A DNA stretch of 64,000 bases, taken from positions 21,072 to 85,071 of the forward strand of contig JANLTC010000243.1 in assembly GCA_031362725.1 (NCBI GenBank), written 5' to 3'. This document shows positions 50,785 through 59,385 of the stretch, piece after piece. Position 1 is the first letter of the stretch; every line of letters begins with the position of its first letter. A model generated the notes under the pieces. It had not been told where the DNA came from. It saw only the letters and a list, made by a program, of their open reading frames with translations, and made no database searches. The position numbers were made by a program, and so were the translations under genes. This stretch comes from PR03 sp031362725. Lineage in GTDB: Bacteria > Myxococcota_A > UBA9160 > PR03.

Positions 50785-51255
50785 ATGGAACGAACCGGTC
50801 GGTGCAGGGATCTGCGGACGATGGGAGCGCGGCGGATCCCGCGCTGCGCATCCCTGCTGCTGCTCGGCTCCGTGCTGGCGGCAGGCCTGCTCGGCTGTTC
50901 CCGCGCCGAGCCCATCGCGGAGGCGAACTACGCCACCGCGATCGTCGGCAAGTGGCAAGGCAGCGTGGGCGACGTGAAGGAGACGATCTCGCTGCGCGCC
51001 GACGGCGGATTCAGCGCGCAGCTGCGTGAGCGCGGCTTCATCAGCAACACGCTCTCGCAAGGCGTCACTGGCACGATCGGCGGGACGTGGGCGATCGCCG
51101 GGAAGGTGATCACACTGACGATCACCAGCGCCGAGGATGCGCGCGCAGCGAACGGCGCGACGCCCAGCACGATCGTCGCGATGAGCGCGGACGAACTCTC
51201 GCTGCGCAGCGAAAGCGGAGAAACCTCGGTGTTTCGGCGCGCGGCCCCGCTCTAG
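50785..51255 (+). CDS. Small lipoprotein with lipocalin-like core
   Basis: 156 residues from ATG 50785 (GGGAGA upstream). The N-terminus is long and basic before the hydrophobic stretch and lipobox LAAGLLGC (Cys about residue 38). The mature part, IVGKWQGSVGDVKETISLRA, then GTIGGTWAIAGKVITLTITS, looks like a small lipocalin-like or META-type beta barrel seen in many bacterial lipoproteins. Function unknown. The 287 bases before it carry no gene that I can support. Confidence 0.72.
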   Translation: MERTGRCRDLRTMGARRIPRCASLLLLGSVLAAGLLGCSRAEPIAEANYATAIVGKWQGSVGDVKETISLRADGGFSAQLRERGFISNTLSQGVTGTIGGTWAIAGKVITLTITSAEDARAANGATPSTIVAMSADELSLRSESGETSVFRRAAPL

Positions 51256-51302
51256 CGCTCCCGCGTAGCGAGCCAACGGCGAGCGGCGACATTCATGAGG
51301 CC
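51256..51302 (+). repeat. REP-like repeat, copy 7
   Basis: CTCCCGCGTAGCGAGCC, AACG, GCGAGCGGCGACATTCATGA matches the reverse complement of copies 1 and 4. It lies between convergent genes, starting at the lipoprotein stop. Confidence 0.8.
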
Positions 51303-51304
51303 GG

Positions 51305-53002
51305 CTAGGGATTCATCGCGTACGCGTCACGCAGCGAGTGGACGTGATCGAGCCAGATACGCTCGAAGCGGGCGGCATCGGGGGCGGGCCTTCGGATCAT
51401 CGCGATGCAGTGATCGGCCTGCGCGGCGCTGATGCTCGGCTTGCCGTGCAGCTGCACTGCGAAGCGTGAGAAGTCGCGCACCAGCACGTCGAAGATCTGA
51501 TCGACGAGCCCGCGGTCGAGTTCGTAGATCTCGGCGTTCTCCAGCAGCAGCTGCGCGTAGACCACCAGCGTGAAGAGTTCGCCGACCGCGAGCAGGAAGT
51601 CGATGTCGCGGCTCTGCGTGGCATCGGGCGGTGCCTGCGCGAGCAGCGCCTTCAGCGCACCCGTCTGCTCGCTGAATACCCGCACGTTCGGCAGCTCGAA
51701 GCGCGCAAAGACGGGCGCGAAGTCGTGGAAGCGGATGCTGCCGAGCCCGCGCGTCGCACCCTGGTGGAACAGGAAGTCGTCGTTGCACGCATCGTCGCGG
51801 CGCGGGATCGCGGGCAGCTCGGCCGGCTGGAAGAAATACTTCGCCATGAACTTCACGATCAGCGCGATGTTCACGTGCACCGTGCCCTCGAGCTTCGGCA
51901 GCCCGCGGATGTCGCGCGCGGCCATCTCGAAGTAGGTGTCCTTCTCGAAGCCCTTGGCGGCGATCACGTCCCACAGGTGGTTGATCACGTCCTCGCCCTG
52001 CGTGGTGACCTTCATCTTGACCACCGGGTTGTAGAGCAGGTAGCGACGATCTTCGGCGCTCGCCGAGCGCATGTAGTCGGCGGCGCGCAACGCGACGAGT
52101 TTCATCGCGACGAGGCGTGCATACGCGTCGGTGAAAAGCGCCTTCGCGTGCGGGAAGTCGGTCACGTGCATGTTGTAGAGCTTGCGATGCGCGGCGTGGT
52201 GGATTGCTTCGTAGAGCGCGTGGGTGCAGATCCCGATCGAGGCCCAGCCGAGGTTGAACTTGCCGATGTTCACGGTGTTGAGCGCGGCGTTCCAGGCTTC
52301 GTCGCCGCGCGAGAGGATGTCCTCCTCGCGGACCGGGTAGTCGCGGAGTTCGTACTCCGACACGAAGTTCTGGCTGTGCACGACGTTCTGTACGCAGTGA
52401 TAGTTCGCGTGCTGCGATTCGGCGGCGAAAAAGGTGTACTCACCGCTTCCGGCGATCTTGCCGAAGGTCGAGACCAGCGCCGCGCGATTGCCGTTGCCGA
52501 TGTAGTACTTGCGCCCGTTCGCGACGAAGCCGCCGCCCGGCGCGGCTTCGAGCGCCATCTCCGTCGAGTAGAGATCTGCGCCGTGCGCCTTCTCCGAAAG
52601 CCCGAACGCGAAGATCGCTCCCTCTTCCAGCAGGCGGGCGGCCCTGCGCTTCAGCGCCTCGTTGTCGCTCATCCTGATCGGCCCGAGGCCGAGTACGGAT
52701 ACCTGCCAGGTGTACCAGTACTGCAAGCCGTAGAAGCCGAGGATCTCGGCAAACTCGCAGATCCTCCAGGTATCCCAGCGCGAGTCGGCGGCGCCGTAGC
52801 CCGCGGGCGTACACATCGTCGCGAAGATCTTCTCCTCGCGGACGAAGTCGAGGAACTCGCCGTACCAGACCGCGGCGTGGTCGTCTTCCTTCAGCTTCCG
52901 CTTCCCGCGGCGCTCGAAGAACGAGATCGTCTTCAGCATCACCTCGCGCGAGCGCTCGTCGGGGTAGGGGCGGTCGTGCTTGTTCGGATCGAGCAGGATC
53001 AT
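51305..53002 (-). CDS. Acyl-CoA dehydrogenase family protein
   Basis: 565 residues from ATG 53002. The middle domain shows FAFGLSEKAHGADLYSTEMA and FVANGRKYYIGNGNRAALVS, the FAD-contacting region of acyl-CoA dehydrogenases, followed by the helical C-terminal domain. It is longer than the common 380-residue enzymes, with an extra C-terminal helical part (about 430-565), as in long-chain or very-long-chain types. The catalytic Glu cannot be fixed by eye. Divergent from a PlsC-type acyltransferase, suggesting lipid metabolism. Confidence 0.85.
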   Translation of the reverse strand: MILLDPNKHDRPYPDERSREVMLKTISFFERRGKRKLKEDDHAAVWYGEFLDFVREEKIFATMCTPAGYGAADSRWDTWRICEFAEILGFYGLQYWYTWQVSVLGLGPIRMSDNEALKRRAARLLEEGAIFAFGLSEKAHGADLYSTEMALEAAPGGGFVANGRKYYIGNGNRAALVSTFGKIAGSGEYTFFAAESQHANYHCVQNVVHSQNFVSEYELRDYPVREEDILSRGDEAWNAALNTVNIGKFNLGWASIGICTHALYEAIHHAAHRKLYNMHVTDFPHAKALFTDAYARLVAMKLVALRAADYMRSASAEDRRYLLYNPVVKMKVTTQGEDVINHLWDVIAAKGFEKDTYFEMAARDIRGLPKLEGTVHVNIALIVKFMAKYFFQPAELPAIPRRDDACNDDFLFHQGATRGLGSIRFHDFAPVFARFELPNVRVFSEQTGALKALLAQAPPDATQSRDIDFLLAVGELFTLVVYAQLLLENAEIYELDRGLVDQIFDVLVRDFSRFAVQLHGKPSISAAQADHCIAMIRRPAPDAARFERIWLDHVHSLRDAYAMNP

Positions 53003-53138
53003 GGGGTTCTCCGTTCGGAGCTGGACGAGGCGCCATCATAGACCTTTGGGGGCGCGAGGCTGGTCCCATCGTGCGGTCTCTGCGAGTCTTCCGCCCTTGG
53101 GAAGCGCCGCCGCTCACTGGCGGCTCGAGGGGAGAGCC

Positions 53139-53966
53139 GTGGCCGAGTCATCGACCGCTGGCGAGAAGCCGTCGCGCGAGGAATCCGCAGCGCCGCGCGT
53201 CGGCCCGCAGATCGCTGCGCCGGCGCACCTACTCGATTGGGTGTTGAGCTTGCCGTTCCTGTTCGCGTTCGGCGCGATCCTCGTTCTCTTCGATCCGCTC
53301 CAAAGATTGGCAAGGCTCTTCGGCCCGCGGCCACACGAGATCGTCGTCGGCTGGCTCAATGTCTCGCTGGTCGCGGCCTGTCACCTCTGCGGTACGCGAC
53401 TCGAAGTCGAGCGCGCCCCCGGCGTCCGCCCGAATACGCCCTACCTGCTGATCGCCAATCATCAGAGCATGTTCGACATCCCGATCGTGGGGTCGCTGCT
53501 CCTCACGAACTACCCGAAATATGTCTCGAAGCGGGAACTGGCGCGCTGGATCCCCAGCATCTCGTACAACTTGCGACGCGGCGGCAACGCGCTGATCGAT
53601 CGCGCAGACCGTGGCCAGGCGGTCGAGGCGATTCGCGAACTCGGCGAACGCGCGCAAACGCGCGGCGTCTCGGTGGTGATCTATCCGGAGGGCACGCGCT
53701 CCCGGTCCGGCGAGCTGAAACCGTTCAAGCCCGCCGGCGCGATCACGCTGCTGCGGGCCGCGCCCGCGCTCGAAGTCGTGCCGGTCACGATCGACGGATC
53801 GTGGCGGCTGCTGTCTCACAACCTGCTGCCGGTTCCCTACGGCACGCGCATCCGGGTGCGCTTCGCCGACCCGATCCCGCGCAGCGCGGAGAGCGACCCC
53901 GCCGGCATTCTCGATCGCGCCCACGGGGAGATCGAGGAGACACTGCTGCGCTGGCGGAAGCGCTGA
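53139..53966 (+). CDS. plsC: 1-acylglycerol-3-phosphate O-acyltransferase (PlsC family)
   Basis: 275 residues from a GTG at 53139 with GAGGGGAGA upstream. A hydrophilic lead and a membrane helix (LLDWVLSLPFLFAFGAILVL) precede the acyltransferase core: NHQSMFD (about 106, the NHxxxxD motif), SKRELARWIP, GGNALIDRADR and YPEGTRSRSG (about 184, the EGTR motif). It makes phosphatidic acid at the inner membrane. The N-terminus is longer than in E. coli PlsC. Confidence 0.87.
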   Translation: MAESSTAGEKPSREESAAPRVGPQIAAPAHLLDWVLSLPFLFAFGAILVLFDPLQRLARLFGPRPHEIVVGWLNVSLVAACHLCGTRLEVERAPGVRPNTPYLLIANHQSMFDIPIVGSLLLTNYPKYVSKRELARWIPSISYNLRRGGNALIDRADRGQAVEAIRELGERAQTRGVSVVIYPEGTRSRSGELKPFKPAGAITLLRAAPALEVVPVTIDGSWRLLSHNLLPVPYGTRIRVRFADPIPRSAESDPAGILDRAHGEIEETLLRWRKR

Positions 53967-54061
53967 GCGGTGTGGCGATCTATGGTGCCCCGCGTGTTCG
54001 AGCAGTTCTCGGCCGACGCGGGGCGGAGTCCCGGTCTGCAGCGGCGGGAAAGGGGGGCGAC

Positions 54062-55474
54062 ATGACTTCGAGTTCTTCGACCTGTTCGCGCTCGATCGTT
54101 GCGAGCGCAGTGCTCGCCGGCTTGCTCTTCGCGGCGCCGTGGTCCGCGATCGCTGCAAGTGACGCGGTAGAGCGTCAGCTTCGCCAGACGCAGACCCGCA
54201 TGCAGCAACTCGACGACCAGATCCAGGCCGCCAGCGACCAGCTCGAGTCGGCAAAGCAGCGCCTCGACGAGCAGTCGCAGTTGATCGACCAGGCGGGCCT
54301 TGCGGAGGCGCGCGGCGCGAGCAGTGGTCTGCCGGGGTTCCTCGGGCAGATCAGCATCGGCGGGTCGGTGCAGGCCAGCTACTTTTGGAACGTCAATGCG
54401 CCCAGCACCAGCCGCAACGGCGGCGAGGACGGGACCAACGCCGGCATCAACGATGCGTTCTACCCGAATCACCCCGACGCCAACAGTTTCGCGCTCCAGG
54501 CGGTGTGGGTCGACATCCAGCGCGAGATCGACGAGGAGAACCGCGCCGGATTCCGCCTCAATGTGGCGTATGGGAAGACCGCCGAATTGCTCGGCGGCAT
54601 CGGCAACCGCGACATCCGCGACGACTCGGGCTTCTACGTCTTCGATGGCTACGTGCAGTACCTGGCGCCGATCGGTGACGGACTGACGCTCAAGGCGGGC
54701 CGCTTCGGCACGACGATCGGCAGCGAGTACGCGAACGACGCTCTCAACTGGAACATCACCCAGGGCAGCGTCTACAACCTGCTCGAGCCCCTCGACCACA
54801 TTGGCGTGATCGCCGAGTACGCCTTTGGCGATTCGGGCTTCGATGCGAAGCTCGGCGCGGTGAACGGATACTTCGCGGACGACCCGGACAACAACGGATC
54901 GAAATCGATTCTCGGCCACGTCGGCTGGGAGAACGACTTGATGTCGGTCGGCTTGAACGGCATCTGGGGCAACGAACAAGACGCTTCCAGCGGAAACGCG
55001 AGCGGCGTCGTGAACGCCCTCTTCACGATCGATCCGACCGATCGGCTGTCGTTCTGGGTCAACGCGGACTACGACTGGATCGACGCGCCCGAAGATCCGC
55101 ACGCCTGGGGCGTCGCGGCCGCCGGTCGCTTCGCGTTCACCGAACGGACCAGCCTGGCGATCCGCGCCGAGTACGTGACCGACGACGACAACTTCTTCGG
55201 CCTCGTCGGCTTCGACCCGAACGGCGACCTGATCGATTCCAACGACACGACCTTCGCGCTGACCGACATCAGTGTCTGGGGCATCACGGCGACGCTCGAT
55301 CACCTGCTCACCGATCACCTGAAGATCCGGGGCGAAGTCCGCTACGACGATGTCACCAAGAAGAGCACCAGCGACGACGAGTTCTTCGACCATTCGAGCG
55401 GGTTCAGCGACGACCAGGTCGTGATCGGCGCCGAGGTCATCTACAACTTCAACGCATGGGGCAGCGACGAGTAG
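54062..55474 (+). CDS. Outer-membrane beta-barrel (porin-like) protein with N-terminal coiled coil
   Basis: 470 residues from ATG 54062. A signal peptide ends AAPWSAIAA. Residues about 34-75 form a coiled coil (VERQLRQTQTRMQQLDDQIQ, LESAKQRLDEQSQLI). Then a beta-barrel of alternating strands runs to the end (FLGQISIGGSVQASYFWNVN, LTLKAGRFGTTIGSEYANDA, KIRGEVRYDDV), matching the putative porin family with OmpB/Bbp2-like features. The coiled coil probably spans the periplasm toward peptidoglycan. Substrate unknown. Confidence 0.85.
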   Translation: MTSSSSTCSRSIVASAVLAGLLFAAPWSAIAASDAVERQLRQTQTRMQQLDDQIQAASDQLESAKQRLDEQSQLIDQAGLAEARGASSGLPGFLGQISIGGSVQASYFWNVNAPSTSRNGGEDGTNAGINDAFYPNHPDANSFALQAVWVDIQREIDEENRAGFRLNVAYGKTAELLGGIGNRDIRDDSGFYVFDGYVQYLAPIGDGLTLKAGRFGTTIGSEYANDALNWNITQGSVYNLLEPLDHIGVIAEYAFGDSGFDAKLGAVNGYFADDPDNNGSKSILGHVGWENDLMSVGLNGIWGNEQDASSGNASGVVNALFTIDPTDRLSFWVNADYDWIDAPEDPHAWGVAAAGRFAFTERTSLAIRAEYVTDDDNFFGLVGFDPNGDLIDSNDTTFALTDISVWGITATLDHLLTDHLKIRGEVRYDDVTKKSTSDDEFFDHSSGFSDDQVVIGAEVIYNFNAWGSDE

Positions 55475-55530
55475 CGCGCAGCCGTCCCGGCCGTGGCGCG
55501 AAAGGATGCGCAGCGCGGGGCTCGCTTCGT

Positions 55531-56649
55531 TCAGTCGCCCGGGTGGAGCAGCCGCGCCGCGTCGGGCTGCCAGCTGACCCACAGCGCGGCGCCGGGAACG
55601 ACGCCGGGCGCCGCGCGCGACGCCTCGAGATAGTCGATCCACTCGCCGCCGGCCGCATCGCGCAGCGCGCAGCGCCGCACCGCACCCTGGAAGACCATGT
55701 CGGTGCAGGTGACGGGCAGTCCCAACATGTCCGGCGGCGGTTCGTTCGCGGCGAGTTCGAGTCGCTCGGGCCGGATCATCAGCAGCGCGGACGCGCCCGC
55801 GTCGAAGGCTCGTCCCTGGGTCGACACTTCTCCGCGGCGTCCGCCCGGCAGACACAGCGTCGCGCGCCCATTCGTGGTCTTCTCGACCGTCACCGGGATC
55901 AGGTTCGCGCTGCCGATGAAGCGCGCGACGAACGCCGAGGCCGGCGAGTCGTAGATCTCCTCGGGCGCGCCGACCTGCTCGAGGTGTCCCTTGCGCATCA
56001 CCGCGATGCGGTCGGACATCGTCAGCGCTTCTTCCTGGTCGTGCGTGACGAACACGAAGGTGATGCCGACGTCGCGCTGGATGCGCTTCAGTTCGAGTTG
56101 CATCTGGCGGCGCAGTTCGAGATCGAGCGCCGACAGCGGCTCGTCGAGCAGCAGCGCGCTCGGATCGTTCACCAGCGCGCGCGCCAGCGCGACGCGTTGG
56201 CGCTGACCGCCCGAAAGCTGGCTCGGCTTGCGCTGCGCAAAGTCGCCGAGCCGCACGATGTCGAGCATCTCACGCACGCGCCGTGCGATCTCGTCCGGCT
56301 TCCGCGAACGGATGCGCGGCCCGAACGCGACATTGTCGAAGACCGACAGATGCGGAAACAGCGCGTAGTTCTGGAACACCGTGTTGACGGCGCGCCGATA
56401 GGGCGGCACGCCGGCGACGTCCGCGCCGTCGAGCCGCAGCACGCCGCTGGTCGTGTCCTCGAAGCCCGCGATCATCCGCAGCAGCGTGGTCTTGCCGCAG
56501 CCCGAAGGACCCAGCATCGAGAAGAACTCGCCGCGCCGGATCTCGAAGCTGACGTCGTGTACGGCCACGAAGTCGCCGAAACGCCTGCCGACCCGCTCGA
56601 GCGAGATGACCGGAGTCGCCTCTTGCACCGCACCGGACGCCTGGCTCAA
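55531..56649 (-). CDS. potA: PotA-type ABC transporter ATPase
   Basis: 372 residues, close to the 378 of E. coli PotA. The start is TTG 56649, which shares bases with the preceding stop (TTGA) and has AGGAGG about eight bases upstream. Motifs are FSMLGPSGCGKTTLLRMIAG (Walker A), LSGGQRQRVALARAL (signature), LLLDEPLSALD (Walker B) and FVFVTHDQEEALTMSD. The TOBE domain lies at about 285-372. It would power uptake of spermidine/putrescine or a related substrate, but no permease or binding protein genes are adjacent. Confidence 0.88.
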   Translation of the reverse strand: MSQASGAVQEATPVISLERVGRRFGDFVAVHDVSFEIRRGEFFSMLGPSGCGKTTLLRMIAGFEDTTSGVLRLDGADVAGVPPYRRAVNTVFQNYALFPHLSVFDNVAFGPRIRSRKPDEIARRVREMLDIVRLGDFAQRKPSQLSGGQRQRVALARALVNDPSALLLDEPLSALDLELRRQMQLELKRIQRDVGITFVFVTHDQEEALTMSDRIAVMRKGHLEQVGAPEEIYDSPASAFVARFIGSANLIPVTVEKTTNGRATLCLPGGRRGEVSTQGRAFDAGASALLMIRPERLELAANEPPPDMLGLPVTCTDMVFQGAVRRCALRDAAGGEWIDYLEASRAAPGVVPGAALWVSWQPDAARLLHPGD

Positions 56650-57824
56650 GCCGAACCCTCCTCGCCGCCGGACGCCGGCGGCGCCTCGGGGTCGAAGCTC
56701 TTGTCCCGACTCGCGTACACCCAGCGCGACGTCTTCGCGAGTTCCTCCGCGATCGCGGCCAGCTTCTCGTCGAGCCAGTGCGGCTGCGCGGCGATCTGCT
56801 CCGCGATCCCGCTGTTCAGGTACGCATCGGTTGCCAGTGACGCGCCGTAGTGACGCCGGTAGACGTCGTAGCGGAACAGCGGACGCAGCCGTTTCAGATC
56901 GTTCGCGCCGGTCGGCAGCGGCAGCAGCGATACGTCGTTCTTGCCGCGCGCGCGTCGCTCTTCGAGTCGGCCGAGCACGACGTCGAGACTGCTCACCAGG
57001 TGCTTGGGTTCGCAGAACACCGCAAAGTCGTCGTAGAGAAGCTGGATCACCGCGCGGGCCTCGTCGATCGGGAGTCGCGCCTCTCGCTCGCGACCGACGC
57101 GGCGCAGCAGCAGCATGAAGGGAACCGGCCGGTCGCCGGCCTTGGCGATCAGATCGGGATCGCGAAAGTCCGGCTGCCGGTACGGGAAGTGTTTCGGATC
57201 GATGACGTCGAAGCCACCCCGTCCGTAGAACAGGATGCGCTGCAGCGAGAGCTTGTCGTCGGGGCTGAAGAACTCGACCTCGGCGGCGAGATCGACGCGC
57301 ATCCCGTAGTAGCGACCCGGCGCGTCCGGGTTCGGCAGCGCGATCGCGCCACGCTGATGCAGCGTGTGGAGATACGTCACCGCGAGGTCGAGCGGCGCGA
57401 TGCGCAGCCAGTAGGTGAGCACGGTGCCGCGCGCTTCCGGCATCATGAAGATGTGCGACAGGTAGACCAGGCAGAGATCGGGACTGTAGGCGGGGTTCAC
57501 CAGCACGCGGCCATCGCGGACGCCGCGAATCGCGCCGGTGGCGCGGTCGCGCGCGACGAGCAGGAAGTAGCGGGCGTAGGTTCCCGAGGTCAGCGGGACG
57601 GTGGCGTCGTCGAGCAGCATCTTGCGGATCACCGACTCGGATTCCATCTCGCCGGCCGCACCGAAGGCGCCCCAGAGAATCTCGAAGGCGCGCTTGAAGT
57701 CCGGGTGATCGGGGTGCTCGATCGCCTCGACCTCGTATCTTCGCGTCTCGCGCTCGATCATCTCGACCACGTCCTGCGCATACAGGTCCTTCAAGCACAG
57801 GCGGACGTGGGTACCGAAGGGCAT
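56646..57824 (-). CDS. GNAT-like hypothetical protein co-expressed with PotA
   Basis: 392 residues from ATG 57824 with GGGAGG five bases before it. The middle part, YFLLVARDRATGAIRGVRDG and LCLVYLSHIFMMPEARGTVL, resembles GNAT acetyltransferase strands 4-5 and the acetyl-CoA loop, but the usual Q/RxxGxG/A pattern is degenerate. The C-terminal half is helical and not recognised. It overlaps the PotA-like gene by four bases and is divergent from an amine-oxidase-like flavoenzyme, so a link to polyamine or amino acid metabolism is inferred. Confidence 0.65.
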   Translation of the reverse strand: MPFGTHVRLCLKDLYAQDVVEMIERETRRYEVEAIEHPDHPDFKRAFEILWGAFGAAGEMESESVIRKMLLDDATVPLTSGTYARYFLLVARDRATGAIRGVRDGRVLVNPAYSPDLCLVYLSHIFMMPEARGTVLTYWLRIAPLDLAVTYLHTLHQRGAIALPNPDAPGRYYGMRVDLAAEVEFFSPDDKLSLQRILFYGRGGFDVIDPKHFPYRQPDFRDPDLIAKAGDRPVPFMLLLRRVGREREARLPIDEARAVIQLLYDDFAVFCEPKHLVSSLDVVLGRLEERRARGKNDVSLLPLPTGANDLKRLRPLFRYDVYRRHYGASLATDAYLNSGIAEQIAAQPHWLDEKLAAIAEELAKTSRWVYASRDKSFDPEAPPASGGEEGSA

Positions 57825-57883
57825 GGGGTCCTCCCGTCCGCGCACAGAACCCGAGGGCGGCCCGCACCGGAGCGGTCGGAGAG

Positions 57884-59185
57884 ATGATGGATCAGAACCA
57901 AGCCGTTTGGGTCGCGGAAAGCGAGACATCGCAGCCCGCAGGCAGTTTAGCGACGCCGCGTTCGGCGGACATCGCCATCATCGGCGGTGGCTTGACCGGG
58001 GTCTCGACCGCCTGGCACTTGCAACAGCGCCATCCGGACTTGGGGATCGTGTTGCTGGAAGCCCGCGCACTGGGTCACGGCGCAAGCGGGCGCAACGGCG
58101 GGCAGGTGCTGCACTGGGTGAACGGCGTCACGCCCGCTACGCCCGAGGCGCTGCGCCGCATCCACGACGTGACGCAGTTCGGCATCGACCTCGCCGAGCA
58201 ACTCGCCGATCGCTACGCGCCACCGGGAACGTTCCGCCGCAATGGCTGCCTCGAGGTCTACACGGATCCGCGGCGGGCCGAGGCGGCGCAGGCTCGCGTC
58301 GAGGCGTGGCGCGCAGCCGGTATCGCCGCCGACTTCATTCCGCAGAGCGCACTTGCGATCGCCGGCGCTTGCGGTGCGATCCTCGATCCGCTGGCCGGAC
58401 GCCTCAACGGCCTCGCGCTCTTGCAAGCGATGCGACCGGCGCTGCAGGGCGCGGGCGTCGCGGTGTACGAGAACACACCGGTGCAGCGCGTCCGCCCGGG
58501 CGCCGAAGTGGTGCTCGAGACGCCAGGAGGCGAGGTCCGCGCGCGCGCCGTCGTGCTCGCGACCAACGCGTACACGCCAGCGCTCGGCTTCTTCACGAAC
58601 GGCATCCTGCCGCTGCACTCGCACGTGATCGCAACCGCGCCGCTCGCCGACGCCGAGTGGTCGCGCATCGGCTGGGGCGAGTGGGACGGCTTCAGCGACG
58701 ACTACGACCGCATCGCCTACGCGTGCCGCACACCCGGCGGGCGACTTCTCTTCGGCGGCGGCGGCAACCCGGCTTACACCTATCGGTTTGGCGGCGCGCT
58801 CGCGATCGCCGTCGACGCGGCCGACCCAGCCGCGCGCTTCATGCACGGTTTGATGACGCGCTACTTCCCGGAACTCGCGCAGACAAAGGTCGCGCATCGC
58901 TGGGCCGGGCCGCTCGCGATCACGCTCGACCGGATCTGCTCGATGGGCGTCGGTGGCGCGCATCAGAACATTTTTCACGCGCTCGGCTACAGCGGTCACG
59001 GCGTCGCGCTCGCGCTGCTCGCCGGGCGCGTGCTCGCCGACCTCTACGACGGCAACCACGAAGCGTGGAGCGACCTGCCGTTCTACCAGAAGCGCTTGCT
59101 CCCGATCCCGCCGGAGCCGCTGCGCTGGCTCGGCTACCAGGCCTACACACGTGCGACGGGAAGGTCGCCGCGGAAGCATGGGTAG
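57884..59185 (+). CDS. FAD-dependent amine oxidoreductase (DAO / PuuB-OrdL type)
   Basis: 433 residues. The FAD site is IAIIGGGLTGVSTAWHLQQR (about residues 30-49), followed by LGHGASGRNGGQVLHWVNGV, a signature shared with PuuB/OrdL. Near the C-terminus GVGGAHQNIFHALGYSGHGV contacts the flavin. Such enzymes oxidise gamma-glutamylputrescine or secondary amines. The start is ATG 57884 or 57887. It is divergent from the PotA/GNAT-like unit across 59 bases. Confidence 0.87.
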   Translation: MMDQNQAVWVAESETSQPAGSLATPRSADIAIIGGGLTGVSTAWHLQQRHPDLGIVLLEARALGHGASGRNGGQVLHWVNGVTPATPEALRRIHDVTQFGIDLAEQLADRYAPPGTFRRNGCLEVYTDPRRAEAAQARVEAWRAAGIAADFIPQSALAIAGACGAILDPLAGRLNGLALLQAMRPALQGAGVAVYENTPVQRVRPGAEVVLETPGGEVRARAVVLATNAYTPALGFFTNGILPLHSHVIATAPLADAEWSRIGWGEWDGFSDDYDRIAYACRTPGGRLLFGGGGNPAYTYRFGGALAIAVDAADPAARFMHGLMTRYFPELAQTKVAHRWAGPLAITLDRICSMGVGGAHQNIFHALGYSGHGVALALLAGRVLADLYDGNHEAWSDLPFYQKRLLPIPPEPLRWLGYQAYTRATGRSPRKHG

Positions 59186-59385
59186 TCGCGCGGCGGAGCG
59201 GCCTCCGGGTTTGTCGGAGTGGTGAACCCTGTAGCAGGCAGAACGATGCAGGCTGGGCGGCGTCACGTGAATTCGGGATGACGCCCGCAACGTGCACGCG
59301 CGTCCGGCTTTCTCGTGTCGGCGAGCAGGTGGAGCGAAAAGGGTTCCCCTCGCGCACGGCATGAAGCTGGCAGATCCACACGGGT

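Noticed and set aside
55531..57867. One long ABC ATPase fusion protein
   Set aside because: The N-terminal part is an out-of-frame reading of the GNAT-like gene. The coupled TTG at 56649 gives a normal PotA length.
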